Source: RGIG995 sp045542115
GTDB taxonomy: Bacteria; Bacillota; Clostridia; Oscillospirales; UBA644
Direction: 5' to 3'
NCBI GenBank assembly: GCA_045542115.1
Contig: JAZQKK010000018.1
Span: 62,001-126,000 of the forward strand
Length of the DNA: 64,000 bases
The notes beneath the pieces are model-generated. The model was not told where the DNA came from, searched no databases, and saw only the letters and a list, made by a program, of their open reading frames with translations. The position numbers and the translations under genes were made by a program. Within the stretch, counting starts at the first letter, position 1. The number at the start of each line of letters is the position of its first letter. This document shows positions 26,568 to 35,259 of this stretch, in pieces.

Positions 26568-27983
26568 TCAGTTCAGTTCGTCTGCCAGGAAATCCCGGAA
26601 GGCGTCGATGTAGCTCTGTGCCTTTTCTTCCGTGGAGGCTTCGGAGAAAATGCGAAGGATGGGTTCCGTTCCGGAGAAGCGGCAGATAATAAAGGAATCG
26701 TCGTCAAAATAGACCTTACATCCATCTTCGTAATTGACCCGGGTGACGGTGGCGCCGAAGTCGGGCAATTCTTTGCGGACCATAATTTTTTCGTCGATGG
26801 CACTTCTTGCGGCGGGGGGATACGAAAGATTACATTCCACCATTTCAAAGGTGCCGTATTTGGCATACAGTTCGTCAATCATTTCCCCGGGGGCTTTTTC
26901 GGTGCGGCAAATCATTTCGATAAACAGAGATGCTGCGTAGATAGAGTCTTTCCCGTGGATATGTCCCCGGACGGTGAGACCGCCGGAGGATTCTCCCCCA
27001 AGAACCGCGTCCACTTCGTCAATCTTGGAAGAAATCCACTTAAAGCCTACGGGCACTTCGTAACATTCTTCTCCCAAATCCTTGGCAATGCGGTCCAACA
27101 TATGCGTGGTGGCCAGGTTGCGGACCACAGGACCTTTCCAGCCTTTGTATTCGTGGAGATAATAGTAAAGAAGAACGAGGATTTCGTTTGCACTGATGTA
27201 GCGGCCGTCCCGGTCAATGATGCCCAGCCGGTCTCCGTCTCCGTCAATGCCGATCCCCAGATCGTAGCCGTCTCGAACCACTTCCCGGCTCAGGTCCAGA
27301 AGGGTGGTTTCGGTGGGAGCGGGCATCATTCCGCCGAAGAAAGCGTCTTTGTTGCCGTGCACGGTGTCGGGAGTGCAGCGGGTGGTATAGAAAATCGTCA
27401 AAAGGGGATAAGTCGAAGACCCGTGCATTGAGTCAAACAGGATGCGGGGCCCCCGCTTGCGAATAATATCCGTGTCCAGAACGTTGAGGATATCGTCGAT
27501 AAATCCGTTAAAGGGATTTTTGAATTCCTGAATCAACCCTTCTTCTTTTGCTTTGTCGAAGGGCATTTGTTTGACCGTACAGGTTTCAATGATCTTTTCC
27601 AGGGCGTTGGTGATTTCCAGGGGAGCGTCTCTGCCTTCTTCCACGAAAATCTTGATGCCGTTGTATTCCGAAGGGTTGTGGGACGCGGTGACTTCTACGC
27701 CGAACCAAAGGTTTTGCTTTAACACCGTGTGCATTACCAGGGGTGTGGGAGCGGACCGGGAAATATAAAGCACGGTAAGGCCGTTTGCCGCCAAGGTCTC
27801 GCTGATCCAGATGGCAGCCTCGTCGGACAAAAAGCGACGGTCGTGACCGATAACAATGGGTTTATCCCCTTTGTTTTCCCGGATGGCGTATTGGGCCAAT
27901 CCCTGAGCTACTTTGCGGATGTTCTCTTCGGTAAAATCCCGGGCAATGACGGCTCTCCAACCGCCGGTTCCGAAACGAATCAT
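26568..27983 (-). CDS. Phosphoglucomutase/phosphomannomutase family protein
   Basis: This protein has 471 residues from ATG 27983 (MIRFGTGGWRA), with AGGGGG upstream; the longer frame adds 17 unlikely residues. The phosphoserine loop is TASHNP (about 98), the magnesium loop DGDGDR (about 240), the sugar loop GGESSGG (about 325) and the phosphate loop RFSGTEPILR near the end. It interconverts hexose 1- and 6-phosphates and would serve glycan or cell-wall precursor metabolism. It is monocistronic with a strong terminator. Confidence 0.9.
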   Translation of the reverse strand: MIRFGTGGWRAVIARDFTEENIRKVAQGLAQYAIRENKGDKPIVIGHDRRFLSDEAAIWISETLAANGLTVLYISRSAPTPLVMHTVLKQNLWFGVEVTASHNPSEYNGIKIFVEEGRDAPLEITNALEKIIETCTVKQMPFDKAKEEGLIQEFKNPFNGFIDDILNVLDTDIIRKRGPRILFDSMHGSSTYPLLTIFYTTRCTPDTVHGNKDAFFGGMMPAPTETTLLDLSREVVRDGYDLGIGIDGDGDRLGIIDRDGRYISANEILVLLYYYLHEYKGWKGPVVRNLATTHMLDRIAKDLGEECYEVPVGFKWISSKIDEVDAVLGGESSGGLTVRGHIHGKDSIYAASLFIEMICRTEKAPGEMIDELYAKYGTFEMVECNLSYPPAARSAIDEKIMVRKELPDFGATVTRVNYEDGCKVYFDDDSFIICRFSGTEPILRIFSEASTEEKAQSYIDAFRDFLADELN

Positions 27984-28079
27984 AATAAAAACCCCCTGTG
28001 ACAGTGTATTTTCTGAGTCTTCATTATACACCATTTCAGGGGGAAATGCTACGGATAATTTGTCAAAGATATGGACAAA

Positions 28080-28883
28080 TCAACTGTCTTGTTCTTTTTT
28101 CATCGCTTCCCGTTTCGCTTTTCTGGCCAAATATTTCTCTTTTTCGATGCGGAGTTTTTCTTTGCGGAGCCTGTCTTCTTTTCGTTGTTGCTTGGTTACG
28201 TAAGCACGATACAGGTCCGGGCGGCGTTCTTTTGTGATTTGCAAAGACTGCTCTTTTCGCCAGGCTTCAATGTTGGCGTGATGCCCGGAAAGAAGAACCT
28301 CAGGAACTTTCACTCCTTCAAACACTTCGGGGCGGGAGTAATGGGGATATTCCAAAAGGCCACTGTAAATACTTTCGTCTTCGTAGCAGGACGGGTCGCT
28401 CAAAACCCCTTCTATCATCCGTCCTACGGCGTCTACGACGATCATTGCGGGCAATTCGCCCCCGGTCAGAACGTAATCTCCCACCGTCAACTCCTCGTCC
28501 ACGATGGCGTCTAAGATTCGTTGGTCTACGCCTTCGTAGTGTCCACACAGGATCACGATGTTTTCGTGTTTCAAAAGCTTCTTTGCCCGGGTCTGCGTGA
28601 AGCGTTTTCCCTTGGGGGTCATATAGATGACGTGGGGCTTTTTGCCGGGGATCTCCGACAGAATGTGGTCAAAGCAATTTCGGATGGGTGCGGCTTGCAT
28701 TACCATCCCCATTCCTCCGCCGTAGGGGGCGTCGTCTACCCGTTTTTGCTTGTCCTCGGTGTAGTCCCGGATGTTATGGCAATGGACCTCAAACAACCCG
28801 TTTTTGATGGCGCGGCCCAGAATGGACGTATGGAGAAAATCGGTGACTTCCCGGTCAAACAGGGTCATAATATCGAATCGCAT
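28080..28883 (-). CDS. trmD: tRNA (guanine-N1)-methyltransferase TrmD
   Basis: This 267-residue enzyme methylates G37 of tRNAs with SAM, which prevents frameshifting. Characteristic segments: DDAPYGGGMGMVMQ (about 50), LCGHYEGVDQRI (about 113) and GDYVLTGGELPAM (about 133). The end carries an extra Lys/Arg-rich helical tail of about 40 residues beyond the usual core. The start codon overlaps the rimM stop by one base. Confidence 0.95.
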   Translation of the reverse strand: MRFDIMTLFDREVTDFLHTSILGRAIKNGLFEVHCHNIRDYTEDKQKRVDDAPYGGGMGMVMQAAPIRNCFDHILSEIPGKKPHVIYMTPKGKRFTQTRAKKLLKHENIVILCGHYEGVDQRILDAIVDEELTVGDYVLTGGELPAMIVVDAVGRMIEGVLSDPSCYEDESIYSGLLEYPHYSRPEVFEGVKVPEVLLSGHHANIEAWRKEQSLQITKERRPDLYRAYVTKQQRKEDRLRKEKLRIEKEKYLARKAKREAMKKEQDS

Positions 28884-29377
28884 CAGTCAAACAATCCTTC
28901 CATTACGTGGATTCGCATCTGCTTTGCGGCAAGGTCGGTGGCGCGAACACAGTCCTTGATGGCGGGAATATATTGCTTTTTGCCGTCGGGGAAGGTGATT
29001 TCGTAGACGTCGTTGGACCCGGTGGGGAAGACCTGGGTAAGGGTTCCCAACTCCCGGCCGGTTTCGTCTTCCACCACGGTAATCCCGATAAGGTCTGCGA
29101 TGAAATACGTTCCGTCGGGCAGGTCAAAATCCTTGCGACGGGCAAACACAATTTTATTTTTCAACCCTTCCGCCGCGGTCATATCGTTGACGCCGTCCAA
29201 TTTCAAAAGGACGTTCGGTCCCTGAAAACGGACCGACCGGACGGAATAGGGGGTGTGGTCGATGGTTACGGTCTTAAAGTTTTGAAAAACCGTGGGGTCG
29301 TCTGCCCAGGGAACCACTTTCAGTTCCCCTTTTACCCCGTGGGTGTTCACGATTTTTCCAGTTTCGATGAGTTCCAT
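28883..29377 (-). CDS. rimM: 16S rRNA processing protein RimM
   Basis: RimM assists maturation of the 30S head through ribosomal protein S19. It has 164 residues from ATG 29377 (MELIETGKIVNTHGVKGELK), behind AAAGGAG; the longer frame is not supported. The N-terminal RimM barrel runs to about residue 85 and the C-terminal PRC barrel (LIGITVVEDETGRELGTL) follows. The gene order khpA-rimM-trmD is the usual one. Confidence 0.95.
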   Translation of the reverse strand: MELIETGKIVNTHGVKGELKVVPWADDPTVFQNFKTVTIDHTPYSVRSVRFQGPNVLLKLDGVNDMTAAEGLKNKIVFARRKDFDLPDGTYFIADLIGITVVEDETGRELGTLTQVFPTGSNDVYEITFPDGKKQYIPAIKDCVRATDLAAKQMRIHVMEGLFD

Positions 29378-29438
29378 AAAAACTCCTTTCGGAAAAGAAC
29401 GACGGCAGATGATATGGTTCACCTGCCGTCTCAGATTG

Positions 29439-29669
29439 TCAAACGATATAGACGCGAACTTTCTTGTCTTCCTTGATTGCCGCAGTCTTTACAATGGCAC
29501 GGATGGCCTTGGCCACCTTACCCTGTTTCCCGATGACATATCCTTTGTCTTCTTCCGCGACGGTCAGATGATAGGTGGTAACTCCGTCCTGCTCCTCACC
29601 GATGGTAACGGTGACGGCGTCGGGGTCCTTGACCAACGCTTTGACAATGTAAAGGATTAAATCTTCCAT
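29439..29669 (-). CDS. khpA: KH-domain RNA-binding protein KhpA
   Basis: This is a 76-residue single type II KH domain with the GKQGKVAKAIRAIV loop (GxxG motif) at about residues 46-60. In Firmicutes it pairs with KhpB and binds RNAs linked to cell elongation and division. Its place between rpsP and rimM is conserved. Confidence 0.93.
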   Translation of the reverse strand: MEDLILYIVKALVKDPDAVTVTIGEEQDGVTTYHLTVAEEDKGYVIGKQGKVAKAIRAIVKTAAIKEDKKVRVYIV

Positions 29670-29684
29670 CTCAATACCTCGTCC

Positions 29685-29924
29685 TTACAGAATGCCGTTC
29701 TTTTTGAACAGGGCCTTCACGGTATCGGTGGGCTGAGCACCGTTCTTCAACCAGGCAGCGGCTTTGTCAGCGTCGATGGTAACGACGGTGGGTTCTGCCA
29801 TAGGATTGTAGGTGCCGATTTCATCGATGGCACGGCCGTCACGGGGGTAACGGGAGTCGGCAACGACGATGCGGTAGTAGGGGTTCTTCTTCGCACCCAT
29901 TCTTCTCAATCTGATCTTAACCAT
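29685..29924 (-). CDS. rpsP: 30S ribosomal protein S16
   Basis: The 79-residue protein starts MVKIRLRRMGAKKNPYYRIVV, the invariant S16 beginning, and includes RYPRDGRAIDEIGTYNP. Ribosome site AAAGGAG precedes ATG 29924. Confidence 0.97.
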   Translation of the reverse strand: MVKIRLRRMGAKKNPYYRIVVADSRYPRDGRAIDEIGTYNPMAEPTVVTIDADKAAAWLKNGAQPTDTVKALFKKNGIL

Positions 29925-29989
29925 TGAAAATCACTCCTTTCAAGAGATAAAGTTTTTTTATATCATCCTCGGAATCCCGGGGAATCTGC

Positions 29990-31321
29990 TTACTTACGCC
30001 GCTTTTTGCGACGGGCGGGATTTTTGTGTCCGCCACCGAATTTTTTCATCATCTGTTTCATTTGGGTGAAACTGTTCAGAAGCCGGTTGACGTCTTCCAC
30101 CTTCATTCCGGCACCGGCGGCGATGCGCCGCTTCCGGGAAGGATTGATGATGTCGGGGTTTTCCCGTTCCTTTTTCGTCATCGACAGAATCAGTGCTTCG
30201 GTTCGGGCCATTTGTTTTTCGTCCACGGTCAAATCTGCGTTCTTCGGCATTTTCACGCCGGGAATCATTTTGACCAGGTCTTCCATCGGTCCCATATTCT
30301 TCATTTGTTCCATCGAGTCGAGAAAGTCATTGAAATCAAAGCGGTTTTCCCGGAACTTTTCTTCCAATTCCGCCGCTTTTTTATCGTCAAAGGCTTTTTC
30401 TGCCTTCTCAATCAAGGTTAAAACGTCGCCCATCCCTAAAATGCGGGAAGCCATTCGTTCGGGGTGGAAGGGTTCCAGATCCCCTAATTTTTCTCCGGTC
30501 CCCATAAATTTGATGGGTTTTCCGGTGACGTATTTGACCGAAAGTGCAGCCCCGCCCCGGGTGTCCCCGTCGGTCTTGGTCAGCACCGTTCCGTCAATCT
30601 CCAACTGTTCGTCAAAGGCCTTGGCTACGTTTACCGCATCCTGACCGGTCATCGCATCAATGGTCAGAAGGATTTCGTTGGGAGATGCGATACGTTTGAT
30701 TTCCTGTAATTCCGCCATCAAAGCTTCGTCAATATGAAGCCGACCGGCGGTGTCGAGAAAGACCATATCGTTCCCGTGTTCTTTTGCGTGGGCGAGAGCC
30801 GCTTTTGCAATTTCCGGCGGAGGGGTGCCTTCCGGCATCGTAAATACCGGAATCCCGGCTTTCTCTCCCATCACCTGCAACTGTAAAATTGCCGCGGGAC
30901 GGTAAATGTCACAGGCCACCAATAAGGGGCGTTTCCCCATATTTTTAAAGAACAGAGCCAATTTCGTACAGTGGGTGGTTTTCCCTGCCCCTTGAAGTCC
31001 GCAGAGCATTACCACTGTGGGCCCTTTGCTTGCGAATTTGATGCGGTCGTTTTTTTCACCCATCAGGGCCGTCAATTCTTCGTTGACGATCTTAATGACC
31101 TGCTGGGCAGGCGTCAGACTTTCCAGAACGTCTGCACCCAACGCCCGTTCTCCTACCTTGGCGGTGAAATCTTTGGCCACCCCGTAGTTGACGTCCGCCG
31201 CCAACAGGGCGAGGCGGATTTCCCGCATAACGGATTTAATGTCGGCTTCGGTCAGTTTTCCGCGGCTTTTCAACTTGCGGAATACGTTGCCTAATTTTTC
31301 GGAAAGACTTTCAAAGGCCAT
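29990..31321 (-). CDS. ffh: Signal recognition particle protein Ffh
   Basis: This 443-residue GTPase binds signal peptides and SRP RNA to target membrane proteins. N domain at 1-85; G domain with GLQGAGKTTH (about 107), DTAGRLHID (about 190) and TKTDGDTRGG (about 250, usually TKLD); the Met-rich M domain begins near 300 and ends in a Lys/Arg-rich tail. Adjacent ylxM is its usual partner gene. No SRP RNA gene is seen in the window. Confidence 0.97.
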   Translation of the reverse strand: MAFESLSEKLGNVFRKLKSRGKLTEADIKSVMREIRLALLAADVNYGVAKDFTAKVGERALGADVLESLTPAQQVIKIVNEELTALMGEKNDRIKFASKGPTVVMLCGLQGAGKTTHCTKLALFFKNMGKRPLLVACDIYRPAAILQLQVMGEKAGIPVFTMPEGTPPPEIAKAALAHAKEHGNDMVFLDTAGRLHIDEALMAELQEIKRIASPNEILLTIDAMTGQDAVNVAKAFDEQLEIDGTVLTKTDGDTRGGAALSVKYVTGKPIKFMGTGEKLGDLEPFHPERMASRILGMGDVLTLIEKAEKAFDDKKAAELEEKFRENRFDFNDFLDSMEQMKNMGPMEDLVKMIPGVKMPKNADLTVDEKQMARTEALILSMTKKERENPDIINPSRKRRIAAGAGMKVEDVNRLLNSFTQMKQMMKKFGGGHKNPARRKKRRK

Positions 31322-31358
31322 CCGTTATCCCTCCTCTCGGGGTGTAATAAAAAGAAAT

Positions 31359-31724
31359 TTAAGCTTCTTGAATCGCTGCGTCGATTTGTTTCAGAAGCCG
31401 TTGTTTTTCAATGCCGTCCGGCAAGGCTTCCGCCGTGGACTTTGCCTCTTCCAAGGCTTTGCGTTGCCGCAAGAACCGTCCGGCAATCCCCAGCCGTTCT
31501 TCGTATTCAAACAGAGCTTTTTCCGCTTTTTTCAGACCGTCGCGAACTCCCTGACGGGTAATTCCGGTCATTTGAGCAATCTCGCCCAAAGAAAGGTCTT
31601 CTTGGAAATACAACTCCGCCGTCCGGCGTTGCCGCTCGGTCAGGGCGTTTCCGTAAAAATCCAAAAGCAAGGTAATCTCCGCCCGGGAGGTCTCCGAAGC
31701 GGTGTCAAAGCGATTTTCGTCCAT
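31359..31724 (-). CDS. ylxM: YlxM-like HTH protein
   Basis: This 121-residue protein has a sigma-70 region 4-like helix-turn-helix (YFQEDLSLGEIAQMTGITRQ, about 40-60). YlxM genes sit beside ffh across Firmicutes and act as SRP accessory factors. It is first gene of the minus-strand operon ylxM-ffh-rpsP-khpA-rimM-trmD. Confidence 0.92.
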   Translation of the reverse strand: MDENRFDTASETSRAEITLLLDFYGNALTERQRRTAELYFQEDLSLGEIAQMTGITRQGVRDGLKKAEKALFEYEERLGIAGRFLRQRKALEEAKSTAEALPDGIEKQRLLKQIDAAIQEA

Positions 31725-31768
31725 CTTCGGTCTCCTCTGTAAAGTAGAATTGCTTTACACACCCGTAT

Positions 31769-31796
31769 ATTATATCACATTTTATAGGAATGTCAA
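31769..31796 (-). promoter_or_regulatory. Promoter of the ylxM-ffh-rpsP operon
   Basis: On the minus strand TTGACA (31796-31791), 16 bases, TATAAT (31774-31769). Confidence 0.8.
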
Positions 31797-31950
31797 GTAA
31801 GTTCACATTTTTTTTAAAATTCCGGAAATTCCCAAAGATAATTTGGAGCAATACAAACCGACTACGGAGGATAAAAAAGTAAAAATTTGCCTGAAACAAA
31901 TTCTCCCTTTGCGTTTATAATAAGGAAAGGAAAACGCAAGGGGGAATTTT

Positions 31951-32670
31951 ATGAGAGGTTCAAGAATCGTATCGGGTCTGTTTTTGGCGGCGCTGACCGC
32001 GTTGTTCGTGTGGGCGGTTTTGACCGGGGTCTTTCGGGATTTTTTGACCGATTCCGCCCGGTTCTTCGGAATTGAAAATCCGGTGGGGGCCACCGTATCC
32101 GACGATGACGTTTTGTTTGACGACGATTCTACGGTGGATTGGTCCGACCCCATCACCGATGTGTTCGACCCGTCGTCGCTGTCCGGAATCGAAACCTCCG
32201 ACGGCAATTCCGGGGAAGAAACGACTGACACCCCCAAAGAAAAATTTTATGAGTTCGCTTTGACTCCGGAATATTTTAACGCCCTTTTGCAGAAATATTC
32301 CGGCGGAGCGTTGCGGAACGTTTCATCTTCCTTCGTCGAGGGAAAAGTGATTCTGTCGGGAGACGTACGGATTTCCGTTTTGACCCGGCAGATGGATATC
32401 CCTGCGGCCCTGGTGGTCTTTTTGCCCGAAACGGTCCCTTGTACCTTGGATTGCGTTCCTTCGGTGTCCCAGGGCCGGATGTCGGTGACGGTCACGAAGG
32501 TCTCCGCTGGCAATGACGTTCTGACCCCGTTTCTGAGCCGCCCCGAGGTGTTGTCCACCGTGGAAGAGTTTCTCAACGAGCAACTGACCAAGTATCTTTC
32601 TCCCGATTATACGATGCAATCGGTTCGGGTGACCGATAAGGGAATGGTCGTTCGTTTTTCGGTGCAATAA
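31951..32670 (+). CDS. Membrane-anchored protein of unknown function (YpmS-like pattern)
   Basis: The 239-residue protein has one N-terminal helix (about 7-28), an acidic Ser/Thr-rich linker (about 45-95) and an extracellular beta-rich domain (about 100-239). The pattern FALTPEYFNALLQKY then KVILSGDVRISVL and a late YLSPDYTMQSVRV recalls DUF2140/YpmS proteins, but I cannot confirm this without a profile search. AAGGGGGAA precedes ATG 31951. It stands alone between two divergent housekeeping operons. Confidence 0.7.
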   Translation: MRGSRIVSGLFLAALTALFVWAVLTGVFRDFLTDSARFFGIENPVGATVSDDDVLFDDDSTVDWSDPITDVFDPSSLSGIETSDGNSGEETTDTPKEKFYEFALTPEYFNALLQKYSGGALRNVSSSFVEGKVILSGDVRISVLTRQMDIPAALVVFLPETVPCTLDCVPSVSQGRMSVTVTKVSAGNDVLTPFLSRPEVLSTVEEFLNEQLTKYLSPDYTMQSVRVTDKGMVVRFSVQ

Positions 32671-32725
32671 ACCCAAAAAACCGAAAAATGAAACGAAAAT
32701 GTAACAATTTAACGAAAAAAACCTA

Positions 32726-32754
32726 TTGCAATTTGGAAGAAAATGTGATATAAT
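32726..32754 (+). promoter_or_regulatory. Promoter of the rpmG-secE-nusG-rplKA operon
   Basis: TTGCAA (32726-32731), 17 bases, TATAAT (32749-32754). Two other plus-strand promoters here (35194, 36598) use the same TTGCAA -35 box. Confidence 0.8.
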
Positions 32755-32758
32755 AGAT

Positions 32759-32788
32759 GCACCTTGTACAAAGGTGCTTTTTTTTGTT
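32759..32788 (+). terminator. Terminator-like hairpin at the very start of the rpmG leader
   Basis: GCACCTT pairs with AAGGTGC around GTACA and is followed by nine T residues. It overlaps the predicted transcription start, so its 5' arm may be only partly transcribed. Two smaller hairpins (CCCGA/TCGGG; CGGG/CCCG) follow before rpmG. Confidence 0.5.
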
Positions 32789-32880
32789 GCCCGAAAATCG
32801 GGTACGAAGTGCCTGTTTCTTCTTATACAAGGGAGGCAATCAACGGGTAAACGCCCGAAATAATCAAGGAGGTGCCGCAA

Positions 32881-33033
32881 ATGGGAAAAGATAAGGTTGT
32901 TCTGGCTTGCACCGAATGCAAACAGAGAAATTACAACACAACCAAAAACAAGAAGAATGACCCCGACAGACTTGAAATGAATAAGTATTGTAAGTTCTGC
33001 CGGAAGCACACACAACACAGAGAAACGAAGTAA
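32881..33033 (+). CDS. rpmG: 50S ribosomal protein L33
   Basis: A 50-residue gene read directly from the sequence: MGKDKVVLACTECKQRNY, ending HTQHRETK. Four cysteines in two pairs (CTEC, CKFC) make it the zinc-binding C+ form. AAGGAGG lies 8 bases upstream. The rpmG-secE-nusG order is standard in Firmicutes. Confidence 0.95.
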   Translation: MGKDKVVLACTECKQRNYNTTKNKKNDPDRLEMNKYCKFCRKHTQHRETK

Positions 33034-33044
33034 GGAGAAACGCT

Positions 33045-33302
33045 ATGGCTGAAAAGAAGACTGCTATTGAGGCGAAGGTTGAGAAGAACGACAAGAAGCC
33101 CGCAGCAAAGAAACCCGGCGTTTTCAAACGGATTTGGGCATTCATCAAAGGAATGCGAAGCGAATTGAAGAAAGTCACTTGGCCCACCTTCCGTCACGTT
33201 GTCAATAACACTCTCGTTGTTATCGTGGTCGTGGTCGGTTCCGGTGTCTTTATCGGTCTGGTAGACCTGCTGTTTAAGACCCTGATGGGACTTTTGGTCT
33301 GA
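33045..33302 (+). CDS. secE: Preprotein translocase subunit SecE
   Basis: This 85-residue protein has a Lys/Ala-rich N-terminus, the conserved amphipathic segment (AFIKGMRSELKKVTWP, about 42-57) and one membrane helix. It clamps SecY in the translocon. AAGGAG precedes ATG 33045. Confidence 0.96.
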   Translation: MAEKKTAIEAKVEKNDKKPAAKKPGVFKRIWAFIKGMRSELKKVTWPTFRHVVNNTLVVIVVVVGSGVFIGLVDLLFKTLMGLLV

Positions 33303-33351
33303 TCGGACGGAAGAAATCCGTTACGAACAAGTATATCATCCGGAGGTTATT

Positions 33352-33885
33352 ATGGCTGAATCCAACAATTCCGCGAAGTGGTATGTCCTGCATACCTATT
33401 CCGGATATGAAAACAAAGTAGCAAACAGCATCCAGACAATCGTCGAACTGCGTTCCCTGCAAGACCTGATTTGCGAGGTCCGGATTCCGATGGAAACCGT
33501 GACCGAAATCAAAAACGGGGAAGAAGTTCAGGTGGAACGGAAGCTGTTCCCCGGATACGTACTGATCAATATGGTGGTCAATGATGATACCTGGATTCTG
33601 ATTCGCGGAATCCGCGGTGTGACCGGCTTTGTCGGCCCCGAAGGGGAACCCACTCCTCTGACCGAAACGGAGATGGCCAATATGGGTATTTCCCGTCAGG
33701 AAGTTGCACTACCCTATCAGCAGGGCGACAACGTCAAAATCATCGATGGTGCGTTCAAGGATTTCATTGGGACGGTGGAGGCCGTCGACGTGGCTGCGGG
33801 CAAAGTCCGCGTGATTGCGTCGATGTTCGGCCGCGAAACCCCCGTGGAATTGGACTTGGCGCAGGTAGAATTATTAGAATATTAA
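33352..33885 (+). CDS. nusG: Transcription termination/antitermination protein NusG
   Basis: The 177-residue protein has an N-terminal NGN domain (WYVLHTYSGYENKVA) and a C-terminal KOW domain (GDNVKIIDGAFKDFIGTVE, about 123). It couples RNA polymerase to Rho or ribosomes. GGAGG precedes ATG 33352. Confidence 0.97.
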   Translation: MAESNNSAKWYVLHTYSGYENKVANSIQTIVELRSLQDLICEVRIPMETVTEIKNGEEVQVERKLFPGYVLINMVVNDDTWILIRGIRGVTGFVGPEGEPTPLTETEMANMGISRQEVALPYQQGDNVKIIDGAFKDFIGTVEAVDVAAGKVRVIASMFGRETPVELDLAQVELLEY

Positions 33886-33900
33886 TGGAGGCATAAAAAG

Positions 33901-34326
33901 ATGGCCCAGAAAATTATCGGTTATATCAAGCTTCAGATTCCTGCAGGGAAGGCAACTCCCGCTCCCCCTGTCGGTCCTGCCCTTGGTCAGAGCGGCGTCA
34001 ACATTATGGCGTTCACCAAGGAATTTAACGAAAGAACCAAAGACCAGCCCGGTATGATTATCCCCGTGGTAATCACCGTTTACGCTGACCGTTCGTTCTC
34101 TTTCATCACCAAGACTCCTCCGGCTGCCGTTCTTATCAAGAAGGCCTGCGGAATCGAAACTGCATCCGGTGTTCCCAATAAGAACAAGGTTGCTACCATT
34201 ACCAAAGATCAGGTCCGCCAGATCGCCGAAACCAAGATGCCCGACTTGAATGCGAATAGCATCGAAGCTGCTATGAGTATGATCGCCGGTACCGCCCGTA
34301 GTATGGGCGTTGTTGTGGCTGAATAA
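33901..34326 (+). CDS. rplK: 50S ribosomal protein L11
   Basis: The 141-residue protein has the invariant segment LQIPAGKATPAPPVGPALGQ near its N-terminus and a C-terminal rRNA-binding helical domain. Its methyltransferase gene, prmA, is at 47187 in this window. Confidence 0.97.
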   Translation: MAQKIIGYIKLQIPAGKATPAPPVGPALGQSGVNIMAFTKEFNERTKDQPGMIIPVVITVYADRSFSFITKTPPAAVLIKKACGIETASGVPNKNKVATITKDQVRQIAETKMPDLNANSIEAAMSMIAGTARSMGVVVAE

Positions 34327-34388
34327 GACGCTGCCGCAAATCGTGGGAGGATTTATCCAATACAACCACTCAGGAGGAATTATTAACA

Positions 34389-35081
34389 ATGAAAAAAGGT
34401 AAGAAATATATTGAGAGCGCAAAGCTCATTGACAAAACCAAACTGTACGATACCGACGAGGCTATGAAGTTGGCTATCGAAACTTCCAAAGCGAAGTTCG
34501 ATGAAACTGTGGAAATTCACGTTCGTTTGGGCGTTGACTCCCGTCACGCTGACCAGCAGGTCCGCGGTGCTATCGTTCTGCCCCACGGTACCGGGAAATC
34601 TGTTCGCGTTTTGGCGTTCGCTAAGGGCGACAAAGTGAAGGAAGCGGAAGAAGCCGGTGCTGAATTCGTTGGCGGCGAAGAATTGGTTGCCAAGATTCAG
34701 AACGAAAACTGGTTTGATTTCGACGTTGTCGTTGCCAGCCCCGATATGATGGGTCTGGTCGGCCGTCTCGGTAAAGTCCTCGGTCCTAAGGGCTTGATGC
34801 CTAACCCCAAAGCCGGCACCGTTTCTATGAACATCGGTCAGGCCGTTAAGGAAATCAAAGCCGGTAAGATCGAATACCGTCTGGATAAGACTAACATCAT
34901 CCACTGCCCCATCGGCAAAGTTTCCTTCGGTCCCGAAAAATTGCAGGAAAACTTTGACACTCTTATGGGTGCTATCATCAAAGCGAAGCCCGCCGCTGCT
35001 AAGGGTCAGTACTTGAAGAGCGTTGTGGTTGCTTCCACTATGGGCCCCGGGATCAAGATCAACGGCGCCAAGTTGATGTAA
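34389..35081 (+). CDS. rplA: 50S ribosomal protein L1
   Basis: This 230-residue protein shows typical L1 blocks: VRGAIVLPHGTGK (about 60) and GLMPNPKAGTV (about 135). L1 forms the mobile stalk at the E site and represses its own operon in many bacteria. The usual next genes, rplJ and rplL, are absent; a terminator follows at once. Confidence 0.97.
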   Translation: MKKGKKYIESAKLIDKTKLYDTDEAMKLAIETSKAKFDETVEIHVRLGVDSRHADQQVRGAIVLPHGTGKSVRVLAFAKGDKVKEAEEAGAEFVGGEELVAKIQNENWFDFDVVVASPDMMGLVGRLGKVLGPKGLMPNPKAGTVSMNIGQAVKEIKAGKIEYRLDKTNIIHCPIGKVSFGPEKLQENFDTLMGAIIKAKPAAAKGQYLKSVVVASTMGPGIKINGAKLM

Positions 35082-35107
35082 TTTGCCGATAAAATTTGGA
35101 TAACGCA

Positions 35108-35140
35108 GAGCGAAGGTTGACAAAACCTTCGCTCTTTTTT
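35108..35140 (+). terminator. Intrinsic terminator after rplA
   Basis: GAGCGAAGGTT pairs with AACCTTCGCTC around GACAA and is followed by six T residues. Confidence 0.95.
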
Positions 35141-35193
35141 CCTATGGATGTCTTTTCAAATCGTCAAAATGTTAGACGTTTTTTCGAGGGGTA

Positions 35194-35222
35194 TTGCAAT
35201 TCTTTTTCAGCTATGCTATAAT
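35194..35222 (+). promoter_or_regulatory. Promoter of the split ThrE genes
   Basis: TTGCAA (35194-35199), 17 bases, TATAAT (35217-35222). Confidence 0.8.
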
Positions 35223-35259
35223 TGAATTGGAAGAAAAATACCTATGTCAGGAGAATGTT

